Of a stretch of DNA of 49,268 bases, positions 25,233 to 32,832 are shown piece after piece (within the stretch, counting starts at the first letter, position 1; the number at the start of each line of letters is the position of its first letter). The position numbers and the translations under genes were made by a program. Origin of the DNA: Paenilisteria portnoyi (GTDB taxonomy: Bacteria; Bacillota; Bacilli; Lactobacillales; Listeriaceae); assembly GCF_014322795.1 (NCBI RefSeq), contig NZ_JAASTT010000025.1, forward strand, positions 1-49,268, written 5' to 3'. The notes under the pieces were generated by a model. That model did not search any database. It had not been told where the DNA came from and saw only the letters and a program-made list of their open reading frames with translations.

Positions 25233-25907
25233 CTAAATTACACGGACATCTATAGAATCGTCTTTCTTAACTTTTACATAGTAATTAGTTACAGTTTGTT
25301 GACCTGTCCATGTGTTCATGACAGTTTTAGTTTGTTTGACTTGGTACACTTTATAGCGGGCACGTAACTGTGCTTTGTAAGAAACATTTGCTTTACAATC
25401 CCATGAATTTTCAAATGAAGTAGTTTTTTGAGAATTTAATTTAAAACCAAGGACGCTCTCAACTTTTTTCACGCCTACTTTGATAGAACCAGAGAAAGAT
25501 GTAGATACTTTCTTAGAGAACGTAAATTTCACTTTTCCTGGAGCCTTGGATGCTTTCCTAACACCCACTGTTTCCCATGCACCGTATTCCATACCTTTGT
25601 AAGTCTTAGAAGTTTTCCACATAACTGCTGCGCCAAAAGTTGTAATTTCGCCTGCAGTACCTTCATCGTCAAGTACTGCATCATCGCTCACACCCTCGGA
25701 GTCAATTACATCTGGAAAAATAGCTTGTGCGCCAATCGTTGTGATTTGGCTGTTATAGTAATCTAGCATGGTATCAATAGCTTTGCCTTTAGCATCCGAT
25801 GTGGTTGTGGCATTTGCTGTAGGTGTTGTTAAAGCCGTTCCTGATAATATTAGAGATGCCACTAAAAGACTTATGATTCCTTTACTTAGTACTTTTTTTA
25901 CCTTCAT
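25233..25907 (-). CDS. Secreted beta-rich protein of unknown function
   Basis: A 224-residue exported protein. ATG 25907 follows GGAGG by 10 nt and opens a classical signal peptide (MKVKKVLSKGIISLLVASLILSG) with a probable cleavage after TANA. The mature part from about residue 85 alternates polar and hydrophobic residues (KVKFTFSKKVSTSFSGSIKV, NVSYKAQLRARYKVYQV), a pattern of long antiparallel beta strands seen in beta-pore-forming or carbohydrate-binding proteins. No family is recognised. It stops 3 nt before the LPXTG remnant, so an anchored ancestor is possible. Divergent to a small membrane protein gene 94 bp away. Confidence 0.7.
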   Translation of the reverse strand: MKVKKVLSKGIISLLVASLILSGTALTTPTANATTTSDAKGKAIDTMLDYYNSQITTIGAQAIFPDVIDSEGVSDDAVLDDEGTAGEITTFGAAVMWKTSKTYKGMEYGAWETVGVRKASKAPGKVKFTFSKKVSTSFSGSIKVGVKKVESVLGFKLNSQKTTSFENSWDCKANVSYKAQLRARYKVYQVKQTKTVMNTWTGQQTVTNYYVKVKKDDSIDVRVI

Positions 25908-26001
25908 TCCCTTAAAACCTCCGATTTTTTCTATATATTTCTTATTACATTTACCATAGTATCGTGTTATAGTAATGATTACTAGATAAGGAGGAAAATA
26001 G

Positions 26002-26229
26002 ATGTATAAAATTTTTAGTTTTATTATGTTCACAATCGGACTAGCAGGAATCTTCTTGTTGCAAGTGCTAAACATGACTTTTAAGACCTACACGCAGGGG
26101 CTTCTCCATTACGATTCAGAGAATTACAGTAATATCAATTATTTCGGGGCGCCTCTGATTATACCAATTGTATTCCTAATTATGTCACTTATTTTTGCTT
26201 ACCTTAGCTTTAAAGAACGCCATAGGTAA
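26002..26229 (+). CDS. Small two-helix membrane protein
   Basis: 75 residues with two membrane segments (IFSFIMFTIGLAGIFLLQVL and GAPLIIPIVFLIMSLIFAYL) around an extracytoplasmic loop rich in Tyr and Asn. AAGGAGG lies 8 nt before the ATG, and a terminator follows the stop, so it is a genuine small gene. It is divergent from the secreted protein at 25233-25907. A paired role such as immunity or sensing is conceivable but is only context. Family unknown. Confidence 0.7.
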   Translation: MYKIFSFIMFTIGLAGIFLLQVLNMTFKTYTQGLLHYDSENYSNINYFGAPLIIPIVFLIMSLIFAYLSFKERHR

Positions 26230-26239
26230 GTAGAGAGTT

Positions 26240-26268
26240 ATCCCCTGTCGTTAGACAGGGGATTTTAT
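26240..26268 (+). terminator. Intrinsic terminator with an intron junction at its T-run
   Basis: CCCCTGTC (26242-26249) pairs with GACAGGGG (26254-26261), followed by ATTTTAT. The group II intron fragment begins at the next base. Confidence 0.85.
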
Positions 26269-26486
26269 GTGCGCCTAGCATGTGCAAATGCTAGGTGGTG
26301 AAAGTCCACTACAGGCTTGGCAGTAGGAACTGTTAGCTCAAGGCAAGGGTGTCCATCGTGAGGTGAAATCTGAAGGAAGCCGGCGGCAAAATCCCGAGCT
26401 GACGAACAGAAACTGCATAGAAGGCTGTGCGAAGACGGTGGTGTGAGAAGTCGGAGCCTAACGGCTCCTCCTACTCGATTGTATAC
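26269..26486 (+). mobile_element. Group II intron 5' fragment (about 218 nt), class C-like
   Basis: It starts GTGCGCC and contains a perfect hairpin CCTAGCAT/ATGCTAGG, then GGTGGTGAAAGTCCACTAC and a further GC-rich folded stretch ending near a GGAGCC/GGCTCC stem. This agrees with the 5' region (domain I) of bacterial group II introns. The first 63 nt match 4323-4385. No reverse transcriptase, domain V or 3' splice site follows. It sits at the end of an intrinsic terminator, the known target site of class C introns. The 3' limit is approximate. Confidence 0.72.
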
Positions 26487-26530
26487 TGCATAAATTTATT
26501 GTTTAAAATCATCGATTTAAGGCAAAATAA

Positions 26531-27922
26531 TTAGCCACGTTTTCTAAGAATTGCTACCGCAAGTCCGGAAATGAGGAATCCTGCGAATACTAATCCAGCA
26601 GAACTATTGTCACCTGTTTTTGGTAAAGCTTTCAGCGTTGATACTTTTGCTGGTGTGGCAGGGTGAGCTTTAAAGGAAGTTTTCTTCACGGCTTGAGCTA
26701 CAGTTGTTTTTTTCGCGTTATCAACCGACTCAACTTTAAGTTTCTCACCTAAGAATGTAGCTTCGGATAAATCACTGAATTCACCAGTATCCATGTCTGC
26801 GCTCCATAGATATATAGTTTGTCCATTTTTTAAGGCTGTATCTAATTTAACATGGAAGTTACCCATTGCATCAGCGTCCGCAAATCCTAGAAGTTCGCCA
26901 TTCTCATCAAGAATCATAACTGTTGTAAGTGGCTCGGCAGTCCCATAAACATCAGTTGCTGTTGTTTTTGTGAAGTCGACAACTGGTGCATCAAAGAAAT
27001 AGAAATCTTCTCCAACGACTGTATACGTCAATGTAACACTAGAAGTATTACCACTTGCGTCTTCTGCAATGATTTCAACTGTTTGCGTGCCTTCTTTAGA
27101 TGTATCCAAGTATGCTTGACCGTTTGCAAAGTAAAGTTTCACGAAACCTGAGTTATCTGTTGCGTCAACTAGTTCTTCAGCCGCCCAATCTTCCCCTTGA
27201 GATACATAAAAATCATCTTCATAAACATCAATTACTGGTTTCGTTGTATCAACAACTGTGTAGTTAGCTACGATGTTTTCAGTCGTCGTACCATTTGTAG
27301 CGGCAACAGTAACTGTTTGTGCGCCTAAGCGATTTACAGCTGGTGCTTTCACGAATGATAGTGTTACGCCAGATGTTGCTGTAACGAATTTACTTGGATC
27401 TTTCACTGCTACATTGATTTCTGTTGTTACATTTGTTTTTGCAGTAGCAAGAGCCACCGCTTTTACAGGAGCCTTCGCTGGTTCTGTTACTTTGTAGCTT
27501 ACAACGAATTCTTGAGTTGTTGTGTCAGCTAATGTTGCAACGATGGTTGTTGAGAATGTTCCTGCCACCGATGTTTTTGGCTCTGTTCCCGCTTTGTAAG
27601 TAAGTGTTGTGCTTGCGTCTGCTACCGTTACGAAATCGGCAGGTGTTGTCGTAGCATCTTTAACAAAAGATACGTCTGCTTTTTGAGTCGCCGCGACTGC
27701 TGCAACTTGTAATTTCACTTCTGGTGTTTCTTCTGTAGCGTCAGGGGCTGTTTCCGTAATCTCGTTAGCCTCTGGTGCTGGTGCTGGTGCTGGTGCTGGT
27801 GTAGGTGTTTCTGCGGTTACTGCTGGAACTTGTACCTCTTCCTCCGCGAATACTGGTGCTGCAAGTGAAAAAGTTAGTCCGCAAGCGAGTAGTCCGCAAG
27901 CTAGTTTTGTTGATTTTGACAT
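26531..27922 (-). CDS. LPXTG-anchored surface protein with Ig-like repeats
   Basis: A 463-residue cell-wall protein. A signal peptide (about 1-26, ending PVFA) is followed by an acidic Thr/Pro-rich region with TPTPAPAPAPAPE, then three or more Ig-like modules. The third (DTTKPVIDVYEDDFYVSQG through SSVTLTYTVVG) has the DUF5011/HYR pattern, and a bacterial Ig-like unit follows (VYGTAEPLTTVMI). The C-terminus is a sortase A signal: LPKTGDN, hydrophobic helix, RKRG. Such proteins act in adhesion or surface display; the ligand is unknown. The Pro-Ala tract is coded by a perfect hexanucleotide repeat and could vary in length. Confidence 0.88.
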   Translation of the reverse strand: MSKSTKLACGLLACGLTFSLAAPVFAEEEVQVPAVTAETPTPAPAPAPAPEANEITETAPDATEETPEVKLQVAAVAATQKADVSFVKDATTTPADFVTVADASTTLTYKAGTEPKTSVAGTFSTTIVATLADTTTQEFVVSYKVTEPAKAPVKAVALATAKTNVTTEINVAVKDPSKFVTATSGVTLSFVKAPAVNRLGAQTVTVAATNGTTTENIVANYTVVDTTKPVIDVYEDDFYVSQGEDWAAEELVDATDNSGFVKLYFANGQAYLDTSKEGTQTVEIIAEDASGNTSSVTLTYTVVGEDFYFFDAPVVDFTKTTATDVYGTAEPLTTVMILDENGELLGFADADAMGNFHVKLDTALKNGQTIYLWSADMDTGEFSDLSEATFLGEKLKVESVDNAKKTTVAQAVKKTSFKAHPATPAKVSTLKALPKTGDNSSAGLVFAGFLISGLAVAILRKRG

Positions 27923-28045
27923 TCAATTCTCTCCCTTTTTGTGTAATAAGGCTATTATACTAAAGTTTAGTCTAATCGTCACTAAATATTTGTAACGGTT
28001 TCCAAAAGAAAGCGTATTCCGTCAAAAAGTTGTCACATCTTTGTA

Positions 28046-28076
28046 ATAAAAAACCAGTGATAGGATTATCACTGGC
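28046..28076 (-). terminator. Terminator of the Crp-like regulator gene
   Basis: CCAGTGATA (28054-28062) pairs with TATCACTGG (28067-28075); the T-run is on the minus strand. Confidence 0.85.
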
Positions 28077-28083
28077 ATACTGT

Positions 28084-28809
28084 TTATTCTTTTGTTAGGG
28101 AATAGAGGTCGGTGTATTTCATGTCTAACATCTCTTTAACCGCTGCCATATCATGTATTTTCCATGGCTTTGGTGAAAGGGAAATGAGACCGTCTTGTTC
28201 TAATTTACGTAGATTAGTGGCGACATAGGCACGCGCCAAATTCAAATACTTGCCGATTACTTTTTGTGTGAAATAATACGGAATAAGATAAGAGCCATCT
28301 GGTTCAGCGCGGCCAAAGCGTTCAGCGACGATAACAAGACCAGCTAGGATTTTTTTGTCGGACGGTAGATTAGAAAGTGATTCACGAACGAGAATCGGGT
28401 GCGTAAAGTTTAGATAGAAGAAATACGCGTACCAGAAGCTTTCTTGGCTAAAGGTAATTTTGTCGATAACGTACTGACGCTCGAATCGGAGCAATGTGAC
28501 TTCACTAATAGCGGTGTAGGAAATGGGCGATACAGCATTTTCTAGGACACTTAAGAATCCTAAAATATCATCTGGACCGCAAAATGTCAGAATGGAATCA
28601 TCCCGTGCAGTTCCTTTTGACATCGCGACCATTCCTTTTTTGACAACGTAGAAGTGCCGATTGGCGGAACCTTCTTTCATGATAACCTCATTTCGCCGGT
28701 AAGTAAGTTCCGTATAAGGTGGTGTGTCTTCGTGTGATTTCATCAAGGTGGCAAGCATTTTGTCGGGATCGAAACTTTCTTTTAGATTGTTGTAATCGTA
28801 TAGCGTCAT
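28084..28809 (-). CDS. Crp/Fnr-family (PrfA-like) transcription regulator
   Basis: A 241-residue regulator. The N-terminal cyclic-nucleotide-binding-like barrel (RRNEVIMKEGSANRHFYVVKKG) lacks an obvious cAMP phosphate-binding cassette and Fnr-type cysteines. The C-terminus is a Crp helix-turn-helix: YFTQKVIGKYLNLARAYVATNLRKLEQDGLI. ATG 28809 is chosen because AAAGGGGAC lies just upstream; the ATG at 28827 precedes that site. Listeria genomes carry many such paralogues. It is followed by its own terminator and has a TATAAT about 30 bp upstream. Ligand and targets unknown. Confidence 0.85.
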   Translation of the reverse strand: MTLYDYNNLKESFDPDKMLATLMKSHEDTPPYTELTYRRNEVIMKEGSANRHFYVVKKGMVAMSKGTARDDSILTFCGPDDILGFLSVLENAVSPISYTAISEVTLLRFERQYVIDKITFSQESFWYAYFFYLNFTHPILVRESLSNLPSDKKILAGLVIVAERFGRAEPDGSYLIPYYFTQKVIGKYLNLARAYVATNLRKLEQDGLISLSPKPWKIHDMAAVKEMLDMKYTDLYSLTKE

Positions 28810-28897
28810 ATTATGTCCCCTTTTCATACAGATTGTCCTTTTTATTATATCGAAGGAAAGTGGGTTTGTATAACGTTTTCCCTTGAATTCGGAAAAT

Positions 28898-29437
28898 TTA
28901 GATCAATTTACCAGAGACAAGGCGCTTGCGTATGCTGATTCCGACTAGTGCGGCAAATGTTGCTTTTAGGATTCCTGGGATGATGAATGGAATAACGCCG
29001 GCTGTGAAAGCTGTGCTCCATGATAGGTCACCACTGATTTTTAACCAGAAGGCACCGAATAGTAGGGTTATGAAGGCGCCGATAATATTAGCGAAAATAG
29101 CGTAAGCCATGCTGAAATTCGTTTTTTCGATGAGGTAGCCTGTAATGTAAGCGTTGAATAGGAAGCCAATTAAAAAACCACCTGTTGGACCGAAAATGAT
29201 GCCTAGTCCAGCTGTCATACCAGCGAAAACGGGAACTCCAATGGCGCCAAGGACGATGTAAACGGCGACGGAGATAGTGGCGTTGCGGGCACCAAGAATC
29301 GTTGCGGCAAGACCGACTGCGAAGGTTTGTCCTGTTAGTGGAATAGGCCCGATTGGAATAGTGATTTGGGCAAGAATAGCGATAATAACAGCAAATAGGG
29401 AATTAATAATCAATTGTTTTAATTTTTTATCTCTCAT
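28898..29437 (-). CDS. bioY: Biotin transporter substrate-binding subunit BioY
   Basis: A 179-residue membrane protein of the BioY S-component family, with six helices and the signatures ITIPIGPIPLTGQTFAVGLAA, GAIGVPVFAGM and FGPTGGFLIGF. It captures biotin and works alone or with an ECF energy module encoded elsewhere. AAGGAGA precedes the ATG. A BirA-type operator sits between the ribosome site and the promoter region, so repression by biotin-loaded BirA is strongly implied. Confidence 0.93.
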   Translation of the reverse strand: MRDKKLKQLIINSLFAVIIAILAQITIPIGPIPLTGQTFAVGLAATILGARNATISVAVYIVLGAIGVPVFAGMTAGLGIIFGPTGGFLIGFLFNAYITGYLIEKTNFSMAYAIFANIIGAFITLLFGAFWLKISGDLSWSTAFTAGVIPFIIPGILKATFAALVGISIRKRLVSGKLI

Positions 29438-29448
29438 AACTTCTCCTT

Positions 29449-29477
29449 TGTTAACTTAATATGATATTAGGTTAACA
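29449..29477. promoter_or_regulatory. BirA operator upstream of bioY
   Basis: TGTTAAC (29449-29455), a 15-bp spacer and GTTAACA (29471-29477) form a perfect inverted repeat of the biotin-repressor type. It starts 12 bp upstream of the bioY ATG. Confidence 0.88.
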
Positions 29478-29520
29478 TTAAAACGCGGCATTGACAATAC
29501 TATTTTTTTTATTCACTACC

Positions 29521-29549
29521 TTGCATTAATTAGTAGTGCGTGGTATAGT
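29521..29549 (+). promoter_or_regulatory. Promoter of the PadR-DUF1700-DUF4097 operon
   Basis: TTGCAT (29521-29526), a 17-nt spacer and TATAGT (29544-29549). TCACTAC and GTAGTGA elements flank it (about 29511 and 29561) and could form part of a PadR operator. Confidence 0.65.
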
Positions 29550-29615
29550 ATGTATAACAAGTAGTGATTAATGTTCAGTACTGGAATTTTGGTAATAAGA
29601 AATGGAGGGTTCGGC

Positions 29616-29948
29616 ATGGAAGTGAATGTGCAGTTTAAAAAAGGTGTCCTTGAGTTATGCTGCCTTTTCCTTATTCATAAGAAGGATCAATATGGCTATG
29701 AGTTGGCGCAACACGTTTCACAGTATGTGGAAGTTGCAGAAGGTGCGATTTATCCAGTATTGCGGCGTTTGGTGAAAGAGGGTTATTGCGACACGTATTT
29801 GAAGGAGTCGACAGAAGGCCCATCGCGGAAATATTATCAACTAACGGTTAAGGGTGAGATGTATATGACGGAATTAATGTTTGAATGGAAAGATTTTGTG
29901 TCGAATGTGAATCGATTATTTGTAGAAGGGGGAGAGCAAATTGGATAA
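29616..29948 (+). CDS. Short PadR-family regulator
   Basis: A 110-residue winged-helix protein of the short PadR subfamily: FKKGVLELCCLFLIHKKDQYGYEL, EGAIYPVLRRLVKEGYCDTY and GPSRKYYQLTVKGE. ATG 29616 has GGAGGG 6 nt upstream. Its last codons overlap the DUF1700 gene by 8 nt, so the two are translationally coupled. This PadR-DUF1700-DUF4097 arrangement is widespread in Firmicutes and linked to envelope stress; autoregulation is usual. Confidence 0.88.
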   Translation: MEVNVQFKKGVLELCCLFLIHKKDQYGYELAQHVSQYVEVAEGAIYPVLRRLVKEGYCDTYLKESTEGPSRKYYQLTVKGEMYMTELMFEWKDFVSNVNRLFVEGGEQIG

Positions 29949-30519
29949 AACAGAATTTCTAAATGAGTTGGCGCTAAAATTGGCGGGACTGGATCCTGAG
30001 GAAAGAAAAGAGATATTAGCAGATTATATGGAGCATTTTGCAGCAGGTGAAACGAGTGGGAAATCGGAGCAGGAGATTGTGTTTGATCTTGGAACTCCAG
30101 ATGAAATTGCGCGTGATATTTTGGCGGAGCGCGGTGAATCATTACCAGAGGATTCGTATTATGTGCCTAGACCGAGTCAGCCTAAAAAACGTGGGGCAGG
30201 CTTCAAAATCGGCGTATTTTTAGCAATGTTGATTCCGAATTTGGTCGTTTACTCCTTGCTCCTATCTTTTTGGGGTGTGGTTGCGGGTTTCATCGGATCA
30301 ACTGTGGGATTTTTCTTAACTCCGTTCGGCTTTATTTTGGACGCGGTGCTGAATCAAGCGTTTGAATGGTATAAATTGTTTGGAACGATTGGTATTGTTG
30401 GACTGGGCTTCATTTTCTTCGTCGTTACAATTTGGATGGCGAAAGCGATGATTATGGCTACAGTGGGCTATACGAAATTCAATATTCATTTGATGAAGGG
30501 AGAGAGCAAACATGTTTAA
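29941..30519 (+). CDS. DUF1700 (HAAS-domain) membrane protein
   Basis: A 192-residue protein starting at TTG 29941. Residues 1-65 form the HAAS helical domain (EFLNELALKLAGLDPEERKE, ILADYMEHF, DLGTPDEIARDILAE), thought to sense or bind partners in the cytoplasm. Residues about 85-185 hold three or four membrane segments. It overlaps the PadR gene in front and the DUF4097 gene behind, so all three should be made in fixed ratio. Its function is inferred as a membrane link between envelope state and the PadR regulator. Confidence 0.85.
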   Translation: MDKTEFLNELALKLAGLDPEERKEILADYMEHFAAGETSGKSEQEIVFDLGTPDEIARDILAERGESLPEDSYYVPRPSQPKKRGAGFKIGVFLAMLIPNLVVYSLLLSFWGVVAGFIGSTVGFFLTPFGFILDAVLNQAFEWYKLFGTIGIVGLGFIFFVVTIWMAKAMIMATVGYTKFNIHLMKGESKHV

Positions 30520-31540
30520 AAATAAATTAAAATTGCTAATTATCGGCGCGGCTCTTCTAGTCGTTGGTGGTATTGGTTTTGGACTGACTTTTGATAATAA
30601 TAATGTGGATCGTGGTGAGGCTTATCATCGGGAGTGGCAACTGGCGGACGGTGACATTTCGGTGATTAAATTGATGAGTGACCAGGATTTGCGCGTGAAT
30701 GTGGCGGAAAGTACGACTGGAAAAAATTACGTTACGATGAGCGGACATTTATCGCAAGAGGTGATTAATCGCTTGGATAAGAGCGTAAAGGCCAATCAGG
30801 ATAGTTTGACGATTAATGTGGAAAATGAGCAGGAATGGTTCCAGTTTTTAGAGTTTCAAATTTATGGCGAGCAGACGGTGACAATTCACGTGGCAAAAGG
30901 CGCGAAATTGGGGCAGCTGGCGAGCGATATGAGTTCGAGTGACTTAGTCGTGCGTGATGCGACGGCGAAAACGATTACGCTTGAGAGTGGTTCTGGCGAA
31001 ATTGAAGCGACAAATCTAACGGCGGACACGACAACTGTGAAAAATAGTTCTGGTGATATCGATTTGAAAAATATGACGTCGAATCTGGAAGTTATCAATG
31101 GCTCTGGTGAGAATTCTGTACAGGGAATGACTGGCGACACGCTTCGTGCAACCTCGAGTTCTGGCGATATCGAAGTGAACCAAATTGCGGCGAAAACAAC
31201 GACGCTGACAAATGGTTCGGGGAGTATTGACGGGGAAGAAGTGGGTGGCACGGTGAAAGTCGACAATAATTCTGGCGATGTGGAGTTGTCTGGATTGGAT
31301 AATGCGACGAGTGTTACGAGTGGATCTGGTGAAGTTGATCTATCGTTTCATGAAGTGAAGAAAGACGTGACGGTAGACGCGGATTCAGGAGATGTAAATA
31401 TCGAGATTCCGGGGGCATTCAACGGTTTCTTAGACCTACGAAGCAATTCTGGCGATATTAAATCACCTAACATCAAAACAAGCGGAAACCAAGTCATCAA
31501 GGTACGTACAGGATCAGGAAACATTAAAGTAGAGCAATAA
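30512..31540 (+). CDS. DUF4097 beta-helix adhesin-like membrane-anchored protein
   Basis: A 342-residue protein with one N-terminal membrane helix (KLLIIGAALLVVGGIGFGL) and no cleavage site, so the rest should be outside the cell. From about residue 145 it is built of roughly 20-residue repeats marked SGSGEIEA, NSSGDIDL, SSSGDIEV, NNSGDVEL and DSGDVNIE, which form the DUF4097 right-handed beta-solenoid. B. subtilis LiaG and YvlB carry similar domains. It overlaps the DUF1700 gene by 8 nt. Ligand unknown; an envelope-stress role is inferred from the operon type. Confidence 0.85.
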   Translation: MFKNKLKLLIIGAALLVVGGIGFGLTFDNNNVDRGEAYHREWQLADGDISVIKLMSDQDLRVNVAESTTGKNYVTMSGHLSQEVINRLDKSVKANQDSLTINVENEQEWFQFLEFQIYGEQTVTIHVAKGAKLGQLASDMSSSDLVVRDATAKTITLESGSGEIEATNLTADTTTVKNSSGDIDLKNMTSNLEVINGSGENSVQGMTGDTLRATSSSGDIEVNQIAAKTTTLTNGSGSIDGEEVGGTVKVDNNSGDVELSGLDNATSVTSGSGEVDLSFHEVKKDVTVDADSGDVNIEIPGAFNGFLDLRSNSGDIKSPNIKTSGNQVIKVRTGSGNIKVEQ

Positions 31541-31543
31541 TTT

Positions 31544-31574
31544 GGAGGTGGGCTCTCGGGCTCACTTCTTTATT
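31544..31574 (+). terminator. Terminator of the PadR-DUF1700-DUF4097 operon
   Basis: GAGGTGGGCTC pairs, with some G-T pairs, to GGGCTCACTTC and is followed by TTTATTT. Confidence 0.65.
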
Positions 31575-31593
31575 TCACGGGGGGAATTTGGTT

Positions 31594-32157
31594 ATGAAGG
31601 TATACGTCATTTTGACAAAAACAGCGACAATTCCAGGGCGGGTTATTCAAAAATACACGCGAAAACCGTTTAATCATGTGTCGATTAGTTTGACGGAGGA
31701 TTTGACAGAGGTTTATAGTTTTGGGCGGATTGGGAAACGTAATCCGTTGAATGGTGGTTTTATTGAGGAAGATATGCGCAGTGGGGTGCTTGAAGATGCC
31801 GCGACTGCGATTCTTAGTTATGATATTACGGCGGAGCAACAGATGCGGATTCAAAAAGAGCTGGATTGGTTTTTGCTGACGGCGGATAATTATCGCTACA
31901 ATTTTTGGGGAATTTTAGGTTTAGTATTGCGTTTGGATTTGTCGGGGAAAAATGAGTTTTTCTGCTCGCAGTTTGTGGGGCACATTTTGGAACTTAGCGA
32001 GGTATCGGTTGTAGGGAATCGCGCGTTGAATTTTCTGCAGCCATGTGATTTTTTGTATGAAGGCGTGATGGAAATTGAGTTCTGCGGGGCGATGTCTCGT
32101 TATTTAGAGCAGTTTGAAACAGAAAATCAGGAATTGGTGTCGTGTGCTTTGGCGTGA
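31594..32157 (+). CDS. Permuted NlpC/P60-like (YiiX-type) cysteine hydrolase
   Basis: A 187-residue protein without a signal peptide. FNHVSISL (His) near residue 30 precedes FFCSQFVGHIL (Cys) near residue 127, the reversed His-then-Cys order of circularly permuted papain-like enzymes such as YiiX/YaeF. Relatives act on lipids, amides or peptidoglycan; the substrate here is unknown. ATG 31594 is 7-8 nt behind GGGGGGAA; a TTG two codons upstream is also in frame. It stands between two terminators with no obvious partner. Confidence 0.75.
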   Translation: MKVYVILTKTATIPGRVIQKYTRKPFNHVSISLTEDLTEVYSFGRIGKRNPLNGGFIEEDMRSGVLEDAATAILSYDITAEQQMRIQKELDWFLLTADNYRYNFWGILGLVLRLDLSGKNEFFCSQFVGHILELSEVSVVGNRALNFLQPCDFLYEGVMEIEFCGAMSRYLEQFETENQELVSCALA

Positions 32158-32227
32158 CTAAAATACCAATGAAAGGGTATACTAAGTGATAACGCTACAT
32201 CTCAAAAGATGAAAGGGGAAATCACAG

Positions 32228-32728
32228 ATGACAGTTCAAATTCGAAAAGGAACGCTAGAAGATATTGAGGCTATTCAAAATATCGCGGAAAAATCTTGGC
32301 ATGACACGTACGAGGATATTATTCCACGCGCGGTGCAAGATCGATTTTTAGACATGTTTTATAATTTGGAAACGCTGAAAACGCGTGTTTCTGCGACGCC
32401 ATTTGCGGTGTTGGAGCAGGACGCTGATGTGATTGGCTTTGCTAATTTTATCGAGCTTGAGAAACGTAAGAGTGAACTCGCGGCTTTTTATTTGTTGCCG
32501 GGTGTGAAGAATAAGGGGTATGGAACGATGCTGCTTGATGAAGGTATCAAGTTGTTCGCGTTGCCATTGCCATTATTTGTGAATGTGGAACTGGAAAATA
32601 CAAATGCGATTGCTTTTTACAAGGCGCGTGGATTTGTGGATTGGGATAAATTTGAGGAAGACTTCTACGGACATAAGTTGGAAACGGTGCGCTTGCAGTT
32701 GATTCAGCATGTGGAAGAAGAAGTTTGA
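32228..32728 (+). CDS. GNAT-family N-acetyltransferase
   Basis: A 166-residue single GNAT domain with acetyl-CoA pyrophosphate loop [10 protein letters not shown] and the conserved [14 protein letters not shown] near the C-terminus. It starts [16 protein letters not shown], typical of small-molecule or ribosomal-protein acetyltransferases. GAAAGGGGAA lies upstream of the ATG and a TATACT -10 about 50 bp before it. It is monocistronic. Substrate unknown. Confidence 0.85.
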   Translation: MTVQIRKGTLEDIEAIQNIAEKSWHDTYEDIIPRAVQDRFLDMFYNLETLKTRVSATPFAVLEQDADVIGFANFIELEKRKSELAAFYLLPGVKNKGYGTMLLDEGIKLFALPLPLFVNVELENTNAIAFYKARGFVDWDKFEEDFYGHKLETVRLQLIQHVEEEV

Positions 32729-32745
32729 GGCAAGCGTTTTTAGGA

Positions 32746-32820
32746 TAAAAAGAGCAGGAATCAATGTATATACCATTACTAAATGGCGCTATACATTGGT
32801 CCCTGCTCTTCTGTTTTTAA
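32746..32820. terminator. Long bidirectional terminator hairpin
   Basis: AAGAGCAGG pairs with CCTGCTCTT and CAATGTATA with TATACATTG around a loop, with A- and T-runs outside. It separates the acetyltransferase from the convergent regulator pseudogene. Confidence 0.85.
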
Positions 32821-32832
32821 AGGTAACTGCGA

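Noticed and set aside
26269-26530. A complete, active group II intron
   Set aside because: There is no reverse transcriptase frame, no domain V-like hairpin and no 3' splice site before the next gene.
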